64,000 nucleotides of DNA from assembly GCA_914767715.1 (NCBI GenBank), contig OU612071.1:16610948-16674947 (forward strand), in the 5' to 3' direction. Made by a program: the position numbers and the translations under genes. Positions 27,101 through 40,733 of the stretch are shown in pieces (position 1 is the first letter of the stretch; each line of letters opens with the position of its first letter). This DNA comes from Membranipora membranacea. Its lineage: Eukaryota > Bryozoa > Gymnolaemata > Cheilostomatida > Membraniporidae. Below the pieces are notes generated by a model. It did not search any database. It had not been told where the DNA came from and saw only the letters and a list, made by a program, of their open reading frames with translations.

Positions 27101-30100
27101 TACCTATCAATTTTTGTCAATTTCTTGCATAATACCTAGATAGAAAACACATCGTCACAGGGGGTTAATGTTTTAGATGAGACATAGGAACGTCATTGCG
27201 AACCTCAAAACAGAGTTTCAAGCGTTTCTAAGCTAGTAAAAAATTATGCCCAATTATTGGTTAATTTGCCCAGGACCGTACTTATCGATTTTTGTCAATT
27301 TCTTACAAAATACCTAGATAGAAAACGCATCGTCACAGGGGGTTAATATTTTAGATGAGATATAGGAACGTCATTGCGAACCTCAAAACAGAGTTTCAAG
27401 CGTTTCTAAGCAAGTAAAGAATTATGCCCAATTATTGGCTAATTTCCCCAGGACCGTACCTATCGATATTTGCCGATTTCTTGCAAAATACCTAGATAGA
27501 AAACGCATCGTCACAGGAAGCTAATATTTTAGATGAGACATAGGGACGTCATTGCGAACCTCAATATATAGTTTTAAGAGTTCCTAAGCTAGTAAAGATA
27601 TTATGCCAAATTATTGGCTAATTTCCCCAGGACCGTACCTATCGATGTTTGTCAATTTCTTGCAAAACACCTAGATAGCAAACGCATCGTCACAGGGAGC
27701 TATTATTTTAGATGAGATACAGGGACTTCATTTTGAACCTCAAAACAGATTTTCAAGCGTTTCTAGTTAGTAAAGAATTCTGCCAAATTATTGGCTTATT
27801 TCCTCAGGACCGTACCTATCGATTTTTGTCGATTTCTTGCAAAATACCTAGATAGAAAACGCATCGTCACAGGGAGCTCATATTTTATATGAGATATAGG
27901 GACGTCATTGCGAACCTCAAAACAGAGTTTCAAGCGTTTCTAAACTAGTAAGGTATTTTGCCAAATTATTGGCTAATTTCCCCAGGACCGTACCTATCGA
28001 TTTTTGTCGATTTCTTGCAAATTATTTAGATAGAAGACGCATAGTTACAGGGGGCTAATACTTTACATGAGATATAGGGAAGTCATTGCGAACCTCAAAA
28101 CAGAGTTTCAAGCGTTTCTTAGCGAGTAAAGAATTCTGCCCAATTATTGGCTAATTTCCCCAGGACCGTACCTATCGATTTTTGTTGATTTCTTGCAAAA
28201 TACCTAGATAGAAAACGCATGTTTACAGGGAGCTCATATTTTAGATGAGATATAGGGACGTCATTGCGAATCTCAAAAAAAGAGTTTCAAGCGTTTCTAA
28301 GCCAGTAAAGAATTATGCCCAATTATTGGCTAATTTCCCCAGGACCGTACTTATCGATTTTTTGTTGATTTCTTGCAAAATACCTAGATAGAAAACGCAT
28401 GGTCACAGGGAGCTCATATTTTAGATGAGATATAGGGACGTCATTGCGAACCTTAAAACAGAGTTTCAAGCGTTTCTAAGCTAGTACAGAATTATGCCAA
28501 ATTATTGGCTAATTTCCCCAGGACCGTACCTATCGATTTTTGTCAATTTCTTGCATAATACCTAGATAGAAAACGCATCGTCACAGGGGGTTTATATTTT
28601 AGATGAGACATAGGAACGTCATTGCGAACCTCAAAACAGAGTTTCAAGCGTTTCTAAGCTAGTAAAGAATTATGCCCAATTATTAGTTAATTTGCCCAGG
28701 ACCGTATTTATCAATTTTTGTCAATTTCTTACAAAATACCTAGATAGAAAACGCATCGTCACAGGGGGTTAATATTTTAGATGAGATATGGGAACGTCAT
28801 TGCGAACCTCAAAACAGAGTTTCAAGCGTTTCTAAGCAAGTAAAGAATTATGCCCAATTATTGGCTAATTTCCCCAGGACCGTACCTATCGATTTTTGTC
28901 GATTTCTTGCAAAATACCTAGATAGAAAACGCATGGTCACAGGGAGCTCATATTTTAGATGAGATATAGGGACGTCATTGCGAACCTTAAAACAGAGTTT
29001 CAAGCGTTTCTAAGCTAGTACAGAATTATGCCAAATTATTGGCTAATTTCCCCATGACCGTACCTATCGATTTTTGTCAATTTCTTGCAAAACACCTAGA
29101 TAGCAAACGCATCGTCACAGGGAGCTATTATTATAGATAAGATATAGGGACGTCATTGCGAACCTCAAAACAGAGTTTCAAGCGTTTCTAAGCGAGTTAA
29201 GAATTCTGCTCAATTATTGGCTAATTTCCCCAGGACCGTACCTATCGATTTTTGTCCGTTTCTGGCAAAATGCCTAGATAGAAAACGCATCGTCACAGGG
29301 AGCTAATGTTTTAGATGAGATATAGGGACGTCATTGAGAATCTCAAAAAAAGAGTTTCAAGCGTTTCTAAGCCAGTAAAGAATTATGCCCAATTATTGGC
29401 TAATTTCCCCAGGACCGTACCTATCGATTTTTGTCGATTTCTTGCAAAACGCCTAGATAGAAAACGCATCGTCACAGGGAGCTAATATTTTATATGAGAT
29501 ATAGGGACGTACGTCATTGCGAACCTCAAAACAGAGTATCAAGCGTTTCTGAGCTAGTACAGAATTATGCCAAATTATTGGCTAATTTCCCCAGGACCGT
29601 ACCTATCAATTTTTGTCAATTTCTTGCATAATACCTAGATAGAAAACACATCGTCACAGGGGGTTAATGTTTTAGATGAGACATAGGAACGTCATTGCGA
29701 ACCTCAAAACAGAGTTTCAAGCGTTTCTAAGCTAGTAAAAAATTATGCCCAATTATTGGTTAATTTGCCCAGGACCGTACTTATCGATTTTTGTCAATTT
29801 CTTACAAAATACCTAGATAGAAAACGCATCGTCACAGGGGGTTAATATTTTAGATGAGATATAGGAACGTCATTGCGAACCTCAAAACAGAGTTTCAAGC
29901 GTTTCTAAGCAAGTAAAGAATTATGCCCAATTATTGGCTAATTTCCCCAGGACCGTACCTATCGATATTTGCCGATTTCTTGCAAAATACCTAGATAGAA
30001 AACGCATCGTCACAGGAAGCTAATATTTTAGATGAGACATAGGGACGTCATTGCGAACCTCAATATATAGTTTTAAGAGTTCCTAAGCTAGTAAAGATAT

Positions 30101-33100
30101 TATGCCAAATTATTGGCTAATTTCCCCAGGACCGTACCGATCGATATTTGCCGATTTCTTGCAAAATACCTAGATAGAAAACGCATCGTCACAGGAAGCT
30201 AATATTTTAGATGAGACATAGGGACGTCATTGCGAACCTCAATATATAGTTTTAAGAGTTCCTAAGCTAGTAAAGATATTATGCCAAATTATTGGCTAAT
30301 TTCCCCAGGACCGTACCTATCGATGTTTGTCAATTTCTTGCAAAACACCTAGATAGAAAACGCATCGTCACAGGGAGCTATTATTTTAGATGAGATACAG
30401 GGACTTCATTTTGAACCTCAAAACAGATTTTCAAGCGTTTCTAGTTAGTAAAGAATTCTGCCAAATTATTGGCTTATTTCCTCAGGACCGTACCTATCGA
30501 TTTTTGTCGATTTCTTGCAAAATACCTAGATAGAAAACGCATCGTCACAGGGAGCTCATATTTTATATGAGATATAGGGACGTCATTGCGAACCTCAAAA
30601 CAGAGTTTCAAGCGTTTCTAAACTAGTAAGGTATTTTGCCAAATTATTGGCTAATTTCCCCAGGACCGTACCTATCGATTTTTGTCGATTTCTTGCAAAT
30701 TATCTAGATAGAAGACGCATAGTTACAGGGGGCTAATATTTTACATGAGATATAGGGAAGTCATTGCGAACCTCAAAACAGAGTTTCAAGCGTTTCTTAG
30801 CGAGTAAAGAATTCTGCCCAATTATTGGCTAATTTCCCCAGGACCGTACCTATCGATTTTTGTTGATTTCTTGCAAAATACCTAGATAGAAAACGCATGT
30901 TTACAGGGAGCTCATATTTTATATGAGATATAGGGACGTCATTGCGAACCTCAAAACAGAGTTTCAAGCGTTTCTAAACTAGTAAGGTATTTTGCCAAAT
31001 TATTGGCTAATTTCCCCAGGACCGTACCTATCGATTTTTGTCGATTTCTTGCAAATTATCTAGATAGAAGACGCATAGTTACAGGGGGCTAATATTTTAC
31101 ATGAGATATAGGGAAGTCATTGCGAACCTCAAAACAGAGTTTCAAGCGTTTCTTAGCGAGTAAAGAATTCTGCCCAATTATTGGCTAATTTCCCCAGGAC
31201 CGTACTTATCGATTTTTGTTGATTTCTTGCAAAATACCTAGATAGAAAACGCATGTTTACAGGGAGCTCATATTTTAGATGAGATATAGGGACGTCATTG
31301 CGAATCTCAAAAAAAGAGTTTCAAGCGTTTCTAAGCCAGTAAAGAATTATGCCCAATTATTGGCTAATTTCCCCAGGACCGTACCTATCGATTTTTGTCA
31401 ATTTCTTGCATAATACCTAGATAGAAAACGCATCGTCACAGGGGGTTAATATTTTAGAAGGGACATAGGAACGTCATTGCGAACCTTAAAACAGAGTTTC
31501 AAGCGTTTCTAAGCTAGTAAAGAATTCTGCCCAATTATTGGCTAATTTCCCCAGGACCGTACCTATCGATTTTTGTCCATTTCTTGCAAAATACCTAGAT
31601 AAGAAACGCAACGTCACAGGGAGCTAATATTTTAGATAAGATATAGGGACGTCATTGCGAACCTCAAAACAGAGTTTCAAGCGTTTCTAAGCGAGTTAAG
31701 AATTCTGCTCAATTATTGGCTAATTTCCCCAGGACCGTACCTATCGATTTTTGTCCGTTTCTGGCAAAATGCCTAGATAGAAAACGCATCGTCACAGGGA
31801 GCTAATGTTTTAGATGAGATATAGGGACGTCATTGCGAACCTCAAAACAGAGTTTCAAGCGTTTTTAAGCTAGTAAAGAATTCTGCCCAATTATTGGCTA
31901 ATTTCCCCAGGACCATACCTATCGATTTTTGTCCATTCCTTGCAAAATACCTAGATAAGGAACGCAACGTCACAGGGAGCTAATATTTTAGATAAGATAT
32001 AGGGACATCATTGCGAACCTCAAAACAGAGTTTCAAGCGTTTCTAAGCTAGTAAAGAATTCTGCCCAATTATTGGCTAATTTCCCCAGGACCGCCGTACC
32101 TATCGATTTTTGTTGATTTCTTGCAAAATAACTATGTAGAAAACGCATCGTCACAGGGGGCTAATATTTTAGATGAGATATAGGGAAGTCATTGCGAACC
32201 TCAAAACAGAGTTTCAAGCGTTTCTTAGCGAGTAAAGAATTCTGCCCAATTATCGGCTAATTTCCCCAGGACCGTACCTATCGATTTTTGTCGATTTCTT
32301 GCAAAATACCTAGATAGAAACGGCATGTTTACAGGGAGCTCATATTTTAGATGAGATATAGGGACGTCATTGCGAATCTCAAAAAAAGAGTTTCAAGCGT
32401 TTCTAAGCCAGTAAAGAATTATGCCCAATTATTGGCTAATTTCCCCAGGACCGTACCTATCGATTTTTGTCGATTTCTTGCAAAACACCTAGATAGAAAA
32501 CGCATCGTCACAGGGAGCTAATATTTTATATGAGATATAGGGACGTACGTCATTGCGAACCTCAAAACAGAGTATCAAGCGTTTCTGAGCTAGTACAGAA
32601 TTATGCCAAATTATTGGCTAATTTCCCCAGGACCGTACCTATCAATTTTTGTCAATTTCTTGCATAATACCTAGATAGAAAACACATCGTCACAGGGGGT
32701 TAATGTTTTAGATGAGACATAGGAACGTCATTGCGAACCTCAAAACAGAGTTTCAAGCGTTTCTAAGCTAGTAAAAAATTATGCCCAATTATTGGTTAAT
32801 TTGCCCAGGACCGTACTTATCGATTTTTGTCAATTTCTTACAAAATACCTAGATAGAAAACGCATCGTCACAGGGGGTTAATATTTTAGATGAGATATAG
32901 GAACGTCATTGCGAACCTCAAAACAGAGTTTCAAGCGTTTCTAAGCAAGTAAAGAATTATGCCCAATTATTGGCTAATTTCCCCAGGACCGTACCTATCG
33001 ATATTTGCCGATTTCTTGCAAAATACCTAGATAGAAAACGCATCGTCACAGGAAGCTAATATTTTAGATGAGACATAGGGACGTCATTGCGAACCTCAAT

Positions 33101-34249
33101 ATATAGTTTTAAGAGTTCCTAAGCTAGTAAAGATATTATGCCAAATTATTGGCTAATTTCCCCAGGACCGTACCGATCGATATTTGCTGATTTCTTGCAA
33201 AATACCTAGATAGAAAACGCATCGTCACAGGAAGCTAATATTTTAGATGAGACATAGGGACGTCATTGCGAACCTCAATATATAGTTTTAAGAGTTCCTA
33301 AGCTAGTAAAGATATTATGCCAAATTATTGGCTAATTTCCCCAGGACCGTACCTATCGATGTTTGTCAATTTCTTGCAAAACACCTAGATAGAAAACGCA
33401 TCGTCACAGGGAGCTAATATTTTATATGAGATATAGGGACGTACGTCATTGCGAACCTCAAAACAGAGTATCAAGCGTTTCTGAGCTAGTACAGAATTAT
33501 GCCAAATTATTGGCTAATTTCCCCAGGACCGTACCTATCAATTTTTGTCAATTTCTTGCATAATACCTAGATAGAAAACACATCGTCACAGGGGGTTAAT
33601 GTTTTAGATGAGACATAGGAACGTCATTGCGAACCTCAAAACAGAGTTTCAAGCGTTTCTAAGCTAGTAAAAAATTATGCCCAATTATTGGTTAATTTGC
33701 CCAGGACCGTACTTATCGATTTTTGTCAATTTCTTACAAAATACCTAGATAGAAAACGCATCGTCACAGGGGGTTAATATTTTAGATGAGATATAGGAAC
33801 GTCATTGCGAACCTCAAAACAGAGTTTCAAGCGTTTCTAAGCAAGTAAAGAATTATGCCCAATTATTGGCTAATTTCCCCAGGACCGTACCTATCGATAT
33901 TTGCCGATTTCTTGCAAAATACCTAGATAGAAAACGCATCGTCACAGGAAGCTAATATTTTAGATGAGACATAGGGACGTCATTGCGAACCTCAATATAT
34001 AGTTTTAAGAATTCCTAAGCTAGTAAAGATATTATGCCAAATTATTGGCTAATTTCCCCAGGACCGTACCGATCGATATTTGCTGATTTCTTGCAAAATA
34101 CCTAGATAGAAAACGCATCGTCACAGGAAGCTAATATTTTAGATGAGACATAGGGACGTCATTGCGAACCTCAATATATAGTTTTAAGAGTTCCTAAGCT
34201 AGTAAAGATATTATGCCAAATTATTGGCTAATTTCCCCAGGACCGTACC
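24200..34249 (+). repeat. Shuffled subfamily A zone with partial HOR copies
   Basis: Mixed blocks rather than one HOR. About 2.3 kb from roughly 23.5 to 25.8 kb is repeated at 27.6-29.9 kb with offset 4105 (23 monomers); the private mark TATTATTATAG sits at 25021 and 29126. A two-monomer duplication (356 bp) links TCTAAACTAG at 30617 and 30973. A block resembling 9.4-10.4 kb (GAAGGG unit, GATAAG units, CCGCCG mark) returns at about 31.4-32.2 kb, then two five-monomer cassettes in tandem at 32529-33424 and 33425-34320. Confidence 0.75.
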
Positions 34250-34320
34250 TATCGATGTTTGTCAATTTCTTGCAAAACACCTAGATAGCAAACGCATCGT
34301 CACAGGGAGCTATTATTTTA
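32529..34320 (+). repeat. Two five-monomer cassettes in direct tandem
   Basis: GGACGTACGT at 32541 and 33437 are 896 bp apart. The two cassettes 32529-33424 and 33425-34320 abut without the linker trio that normally follows. Both share TATTTGCTGATTTC in place of the usual TATTTGCCGATTTC (about 33180 and 34078), which marks a recent local duplication. Confidence 0.83.
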
Positions 34321-35853
34321 GATGAGATACAGGGACTTCATTTTGAACCTCAAAACAGATTTTCAAGCGTTTCTAGTTAGTAAAGAATTCTGCCAAATTA
34401 TTGGCTTATTTCCTCAGGACCGTACCTATCGATTTTTGTCGATTTCTTGCAAAATACCTAGATAGAAAACGCATCGTCACAGGGAGCTCATATTTTAGAT
34501 GAGATATAGGGACGTCATTGCGAATCTCAATAAAAGAGTTTCAAGCGTTTCTAAGCCAGTAAAGAATTATGCCCAATTATTGGCTAATTTCCCCAGGACC
34601 GTACTTATCGATTTTTGTCGATTTCTTGCAAAATACCTAGATAGAAAACGCATGGTCACAGGGAGCTCATATTTTAGATGAGATATAGGGACGTCATTGC
34701 GAACCTTAAAACAGAGTTTCAAGCGTTTCTAAGCTAGTACAGAATTATGCCAAATTATTGGCTAATTTCCCCAGGACCGTACCTATCGATTTTTGTCAAT
34801 TTCTTGCATAATACCTAGATAGAAAACGCATCGTCACAGGGGGTTAATATTTTAGATGAGAGATAGGAACGTCATTGCGAACCTCAAAACAGAGTTTCAA
34901 GCGTTTCTAAGCTAGTAAAGAATTATGCCCAATTATTAGTTAATTTGCCCAGGACCGTATTTATCAATTTTTGTCAAATTCTTACAAAATACCTAGATAG
35001 AAAACGCATCGTCACAGGGGGTTAATATTTTAGATGAGATATGGGAACGTGATTGCGAACCTCAAAACAGAGTTTCAAGCGTTTCTAAGCAAGTAAAGAA
35101 TTATGCCCAATTATTGGCTAATTTCCCCAGGACCGTACCTATCGATTTTTGTCGATTTCTTGCAAAATACCTAGATAGAAAACGCATGGTCACAGGGAGC
35201 TCATATTTTAGATGAGATATAGGGACGTCATTGCGAACCTTAAAACAGAGTTTCAAGCGTTTCTAAGCTAGTACAGAATTATGCCAAATTATTGGCTAAT
35301 TTCCCCAGGACCGTACCTATCGATTTTTTGTCAATTTCTTGCATAATACCTAGATAGAAAACGCATCGTCACAGGGGGTTAATATTTTAGAAGGGACATA
35401 GGAACGTCATTGCGAACCTCAAAACAGAGTTTCAAGCGTTTCTAAGCTAGTAAAGAATTATGCCCAATTATTGGTTAATTTGCCCAGGACCGTATTTATC
35501 AATTTTTGTCAATTTCTTACAAAATACCTAGATAGAAAACGCATCGTCACAGGGGGTTAATATTTTAGATGAGATATGGGAACGTCATTGCGAACCTCAA
35601 AACAGAGTTTCAAGCGTTTCTAAGCAAGTAAAGAATTATGCCCAATTATTGGCTAATTTCCCCAGGACCGTACCTATCGATATTTGCCGATTTCTTGCAA
35701 AATACCTAGATAGAAAACGCATCGTCACAGGAAGCTAATATTTTAGATGAGACATAGGGACGTCATTGCGAACCTCAATATATAGTTTTAAGAGTTCCTA
35801 AGCTAGTAAAGATATTATGCCAAATTATTGGCTAATTTCCCCAGGACCGTACC
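34250..35853 (+). repeat. Subfamily A HOR, 9-mer of 1604 bp, copy 1
   Basis: Unit starts at 34321, 34498, 34677, 34855, 35033, 35211, 35390, 35568, 35746 and, beginning copy 2, 35925. Lengths 177, 179, 178, 178, 178, 179, 178, 178 and 179 sum to 1604. Private marks shared with copy 2 include CTCAATAAAAGAG, GAGAGATAGG, GTCAAATTCTTAC and GAACGTGATTGCG. The block edges are set approximately by where agreement starts. Confidence 0.85.
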
Positions 35854-37457
35854 GATCGATGTTTGTCAATTTCTTGCAAAACACCTAGATAGCAAACGCA
35901 TCGTCACAGGGAGCTATTATTTTAGATGAGATACAGGGACTTCATTTTGAACCTCAAAACAGATTTTCAAGCGTTTCTAGTTAGTAAAGAATTCTGCCAA
36001 ATTATTGGCTTATTTCCTCAGGACCGTACCTATCGATTTTTGTCGATTTCTTGCAAAATACCTAGATAGAAAACGCATCGTCACAGGGAGCTCATATTTT
36101 AGATGAGATATAGGGACGTCATTGCGAATCTCAATAAAAGAGTTTCAAGCGTTTCTAAGCCAGTAAAGAATTATGCCCAATTATTGGCTAATTTCCCCAG
36201 GACCGTACTTATCGATTTTTGTCGATTTCTTGCAAAATACCTAGATAGAAAACGCATGGTCACAGGGAGCTCATATTTTAGATGAGATATAGGGACGTCA
36301 TTGCGAACCTTAAAACAGAGTTTCAAGCGTTTCTAAGCTAGTACAGAATTATGCCAAATTATTGGCTAATTTCCCCAGGACCGTACCTATCGATTTTTGT
36401 CAATTTCTTGCATAATACCTAGATAGAAAACGCATCGTCACAGGGGGTTAATATTTTAGATGAGAGATAGGAACGTCATTGCGAACCTCAAAACAGAGTT
36501 TCAAGCGTTTCTAAGCTAGTAAAGAATTATGCCCAATTATTAGTTAATTTGCCCAGGACCGTATTTATCAATTTTTGTCAAATTCTTACAAAATACCTAG
36601 ATAGAAAACGCATCGTCACAGGGGGTTAATATTTTAGATGAGATATGGGAACGTGATTGCGAACCTCAAAACAGAGTTTCAAGCGTTTCTAAGCAAGTAA
36701 AGAATTATGCCCAATTATTGGCTAATTTCCCCAGGACCGTACCTATCGATTTTTGTCGATTTCTTGCAAAATACCTAGATAGAAAACGCATGGTCACAGG
36801 GAGCTCATATTTTAGATGAGATATAGGGACGTCATTGCGAACCTTAAAACAGAGTTTCAAGCGTTTCTAAGCTAGTACAGAATTATGCCAAATTATTGGC
36901 TAATTTCCCCAGGACCGTACCTATCGATTTTTTGTCAATTTCTTGCATAATACCTAGATAGAAAACGCATCGTCACAGGGGGTTAATATTTTAGAAGGGA
37001 CATAGGAACGTCATTGCGAACCTCAAAACAGAGTTTCAAGCGTTTCTAAGCTAGTAAAGAATTATGCCCAATTATTGGTTAATTTGCCCAGGACCGTATT
37101 TATCAATTTTTGTCAATTTCTTACAAAATACCTAGATAGAAAACGCATCGTCACAGGGGGTTAATATTTTAGATGAGATATGGGAACGTCATTGCGAACC
37201 TCAAAACAGAGTTTCAAGCGTTTCTAAGCAAGTAAAGAATTATGCCCAATTATTGGCTAATTTCCCCAGGACCGTACCTATCGATTTTTGCCGATTTCTT
37301 GCAAAATACCTAGATAGAAAACGCATCGTCGCAGGAAGCTAATATTTTAGATGAGACATAGGGACGTCATTGCGAACCTCAATATATAGTTTTAAGAGTT
37401 CCTAAGCTAGTAAAGATATTATGCCAAATTATTGGCTAATTTCCCCAGGACCGTACC
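35854..37457 (+). repeat. Subfamily A HOR, 9-mer of 1604 bp, copy 2
   Basis: Near-identical second copy with all the private marks of copy 1 at offset 1604, for example AAGGGACATA at 35391 and 36995. The last unit has CGTCGCAGGAAGC (37328), not seen in copy 1 but present again 1246 bp later in the following block, so it arose after the first duplication. Confidence 0.84.
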
Positions 37458-38703
37458 TACCGATGTTTGTCAATTTCTTGCAAAACACCTAGATAGCAAA
37501 CGCATCGTCACAGGGAGCTATTATTTTAGATGAGATACAGGGACTTCATTTTGAACCTCAAAACAGATTTTCAAGCGTTTCTAGTTAGTAAAGAATTATG
37601 CCCAATTATTGGCTAACTTCCCAAGGACCGTACCTATCGATTTTTGTCGATTTCTTGCAAAATACCTAGATAGAAAACGCATGGTCACAGGGAGCTCATA
37701 TTTTAGATGAGATATAGGGATGTCATTGCGAACCTTAAACAGAGTTTCAAGCGTTTCTAAGCTAGTACAGAATTATGCCAAATTATTAGTTAATTTGCCC
37801 AGGACCGTATTTATCAATTTTTGTCAATTTCTTACAAAATACCTAGATAGAAAACGCATCGTCACAGGGGGTTAATATTTTAGATGAGATATGGGAACGT
37901 CATTGCGAACCTCAAAACAGAGTTTCAAGCGTTTCTAAGCAAGTAAAGAATTATGCCCAATTATTGGCTAATTTCCCCAGGACCGTACCTATCGATTTTT
38001 GTCGATTTCTTGCAAAATACCTAGATAGAAAACGCATGGTCACAGGGAGCTCATATTATAGATGAGATATAGGGACGTCATTGCGAACCTTAAAACAGAG
38101 TTTCAAGCGTTTCTAAGCTAGTACAGAATTATGCCAAATTATTGGCTAATTTCCCCAGGACCGTACCTATCGATTTTTTGTCAATTTCTTGCATAATACC
38201 TAGATAGAAAACGCATCGTCACAGGGGGTTAATATTTTAGAAGGGACATAGGAACGTCATTGCGAACCTCAAAACAGAGTTTCAAGCGTTTCTAAGCTAG
38301 TAAAGAATTATGCCCAATTATTGGTTAATTTGCCCAGGACCGTATTTATCAATTTTTGTCAATTTCTTACAAAATACCTAGATAGAAAACGCATCGTCAC
38401 AGGGGGTTAATATTTTAGATGAGATATGGGAACGTCATTGCGAACCTCAAAACAGAGTTTCAAGCGTTTCTAAGCAAGTAAAGAATTATGCCCAATTATT
38501 GGCTAATTTCCCCAGGACCGTACCTATCGATTTTTGCCGATTTCTTGCAAAATACCTAGATAGAAAACGCATCGTCGCAGGAAGCTAATATTTTAGATGA
38601 GACATAGGGACGTCATTGCGAACCTCAATATATAGTTTTAAGAGTTCCTAAGCTAGTGAAGATATTATGCCAAATTATTGGCTAATTTCCCCAGGACCGT
38701 ACC
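37458..38703 (+). repeat. Seven-monomer (1246 bp) reduced copy of the 9-mer
   Basis: Marks AAGGGACATA at 36995 and 38241, and GTCGCAG at 37328 and 38574, are 1246 bp apart (7 x 178). Relative to the 9-mer the block lacks two units: the unit near 37.7 kb joins the ATGCCAAATT half of one monomer type to the ATTAGTTAATTTGCCC half of the next. One unit lost a base (CCTTAAACAG). Confidence 0.78.
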
Positions 38704-40533
38704 TATCGATGTTTGTCAATTTCTTGCAAAACACCTAGATAGCAAACGCATCGTCACAGGGAGCTATTATTTTAGATGAGATACAGGGACTTCATTTTGA
38801 ACCTCAAAACAGATTTTCAAGCGTTTCTAGTTAGTAAAGAATTATGCCCAATTATTGGCTAATTTCCCCAGGACCGTACCTATCGATTTTTGTCGATTTC
38901 TTGCAAAATACCTAGATAGAAAACGCATGTTTACAGGGAGCTCATATTTTAGATGAGATATAGGGACGTCATTGCGAATCTCAAAAAAAGAGTTTCAAGC
39001 GTTTCTAAGCCAGCAAAGAATTATGCCCAATTATTGGCTAATTTCCACAGGACCGTACTTATCGATTTTTGTCGATTTCTTGCAAAATACCTAGATAGAA
39101 AACGCATGGTCACAGGGAGCTCATATTTTAGATGAGATATAGGGACGTCATTGCGAACCTTAAAACAGAGTTTCAAGCGTTTCTAAGCTAGTACAGAATT
39201 ATGCCAAATTATTGTCTAATTTCCCCAGGACCGTACCTATCGATTTTTGTCAATTTCTTGCATAATACCTAGATAGAAAACGCATCGTCACAGGGGGTTA
39301 ATATTTTAGATGAGACATAGGAACGTCATTGCGAACCTCAAAACAGAGTTTCAAGCGTTTCTAAGCTAGTAAAGAATTATGCCCAATTATTAGTTAATTT
39401 GCCCAGGACCGTACCTATCGATTTTTGTCGATTTCTTGCAAAACACCTAGATAGAAAACGCATCGTCACAGGGAGCAAATATTTTATATGAGATATAGGG
39501 ACGTACGTCATTGCGAACCTCAAAACAGAGTATCAAGCGTTTCTTAGCTAATAAAGAGTTATGCCCAATTATTGGCTAATTTCCCCAGGACCGTACCTAT
39601 CGATCTTCGTCGATTTCTTGCAAAACACCTAGATAGAAAACGCATCGTCACAGGAAGCTAATATTTTAGATGAGACATAGGGACGTCATTGCGAACCTCA
39701 ATATATAGTTTTAAGAGTTCCTAAGCTAGTAAAGATATTATGCCAAATTATTGGCTAATTTCCCCAGGACCGTACCTATCGATGTTTGTCAATTTCTTGC
39801 AAAACACCTAGATAGCAAACGCATCGTCACAGGGAGCTATTATTTTAGATGAGATACAGGGACTTCATTTTGAACCTCAAAAAAGATTTTCATACGTTTC
39901 TAGTTAGTAAAGAATTCTGCCAAATTATTGGCTTATTTCCTCAGGACCGTACCTATCGATTTTTGTCGATTTCTTGCAAAATACCTAGATAGAAAACGCA
40001 TCGTCACAGGGAGCTCATATTTTAAATGAGATATAGGGACGTCATTGCGAACCTCAAAACAGAGTTTCAAGCGTTTCTAAACTAGTAAGGTATTTTGCCA
40101 AATTATTGGCAAATTTCCCCAGGACCGTACCTATCGATTTTTGTCGATTTCTTGCAAATTATCTAGATAGAAGACGCATAGTTATAGGGGGCTAATATTA
40201 TACATGAGATATAGGAAAGTCATTGCGAACCTCAAAACAGAGTTTCAAGCGTTTCTTAGCGAGTAAAGAATTCTGCCCAATTATTGGCTAATTTCCCCAG
40301 AACCGTACCTATCGATTTTTGTCGATTTCTTGCAAAATACCTAGATAGAAAACGCATGTTTACAGGGAGCTCATATTTTAGATGAGATATAGGGACGTCA
40401 TTGCGAATCTCAAAAAAAGAGTTTCAAGCGTTTCTAAGCCAGCAAAGAATTATGCCCAATTATTGGCTAATTTCCCCAGGACCGTACTTATCGATTTTTG
40501 TCGATTTCTTGCAAAATACCTAGATAGAAAACG
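38704..40533 (+). repeat. Diverged edge of subfamily A next to the gap
   Basis: Known monomer types appear (A-run units at 38952 and 40381; cassette first unit with GACGTACGTC at about 39.5 kb) but with many forms not seen elsewhere: TTAGCTAATAAAGAG, CGATCTTCGTCG, AAAAAGATTTTCATACG, GTTATAGGGGG, GGAAAGTCATTG and CCCAGAACCG. No long HOR is visible. Such rises in private variants are usual at satellite array edges. Confidence 0.75.
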
Positions 40534-40733
40534 NNNNNNNNNNNNNNNNNNNNNNNNNNNNNNNNNNNNNNNNNNNNNNNNNNNNNNNNNNNNNNNNNNN
40601 NNNNNNNNNNNNNNNNNNNNNNNNNNNNNNNNNNNNNNNNNNNNNNNNNNNNNNNNNNNNNNNNNNNNNNNNNNNNNNNNNNNNNNNNNNNNNNNNNNNN
40701 NNNNNNNNNNNNNNNNNNNNNNNNNNNNNNNNN
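40534..40733. other. Assembly gap, 200 N
   Basis: Exactly 200 N. A round number of this kind is normally a scaffolding placeholder, so the true distance is unknown. Subfamily A ends just left of it and subfamily B begins just right of it, in the same orientation. Across the gap the last A unit start (40381) and the first B start (40751) are 370 bp apart, which is not a multiple of 178, as expected if 200 N is arbitrary. Confidence 0.97.

Larger units (their letters stand above)
1..40533 (+). repeat. Satellite array, subfamily A, 178-bp monomer
   Basis: About 228 head-to-tail units, all in the same orientation as far as I read. Taking GATGAGATA as the unit start, successive starts at 52, 230, 408, 586, 764, 942, 1120, 1298, 1476, 1654 and 1832 are each exactly 178 apart. 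Length variants are few and recurrent: 177 (one base lost near CTAGTTAGT), 179 (extra A in an A-run, or the GATATTATG form), 181 (CCG doubled to CCGCCG) and 182 (ACGT doubled). Subfamily marks are CCTAGATAGAAAACGC and a GATGAG, GATAAG or CATGAG unit start. G+C is about 39% (70 of 178 in the unit at 408-585). No unrelated sequence interrupts it. The size suits one nucleosome plus linker, which is typical of centromeric satellites; a centromeric role is inference. The left end lies outside the window. Confidence 0.97.

Noticed and set aside
1-40533. Identity with known plant (178-bp Arabidopsis type) or primate alpha satellite because of similar length.
   Set aside because: Only the length agrees; I see no sequence likeness to the consensus of either, so no family name is given.
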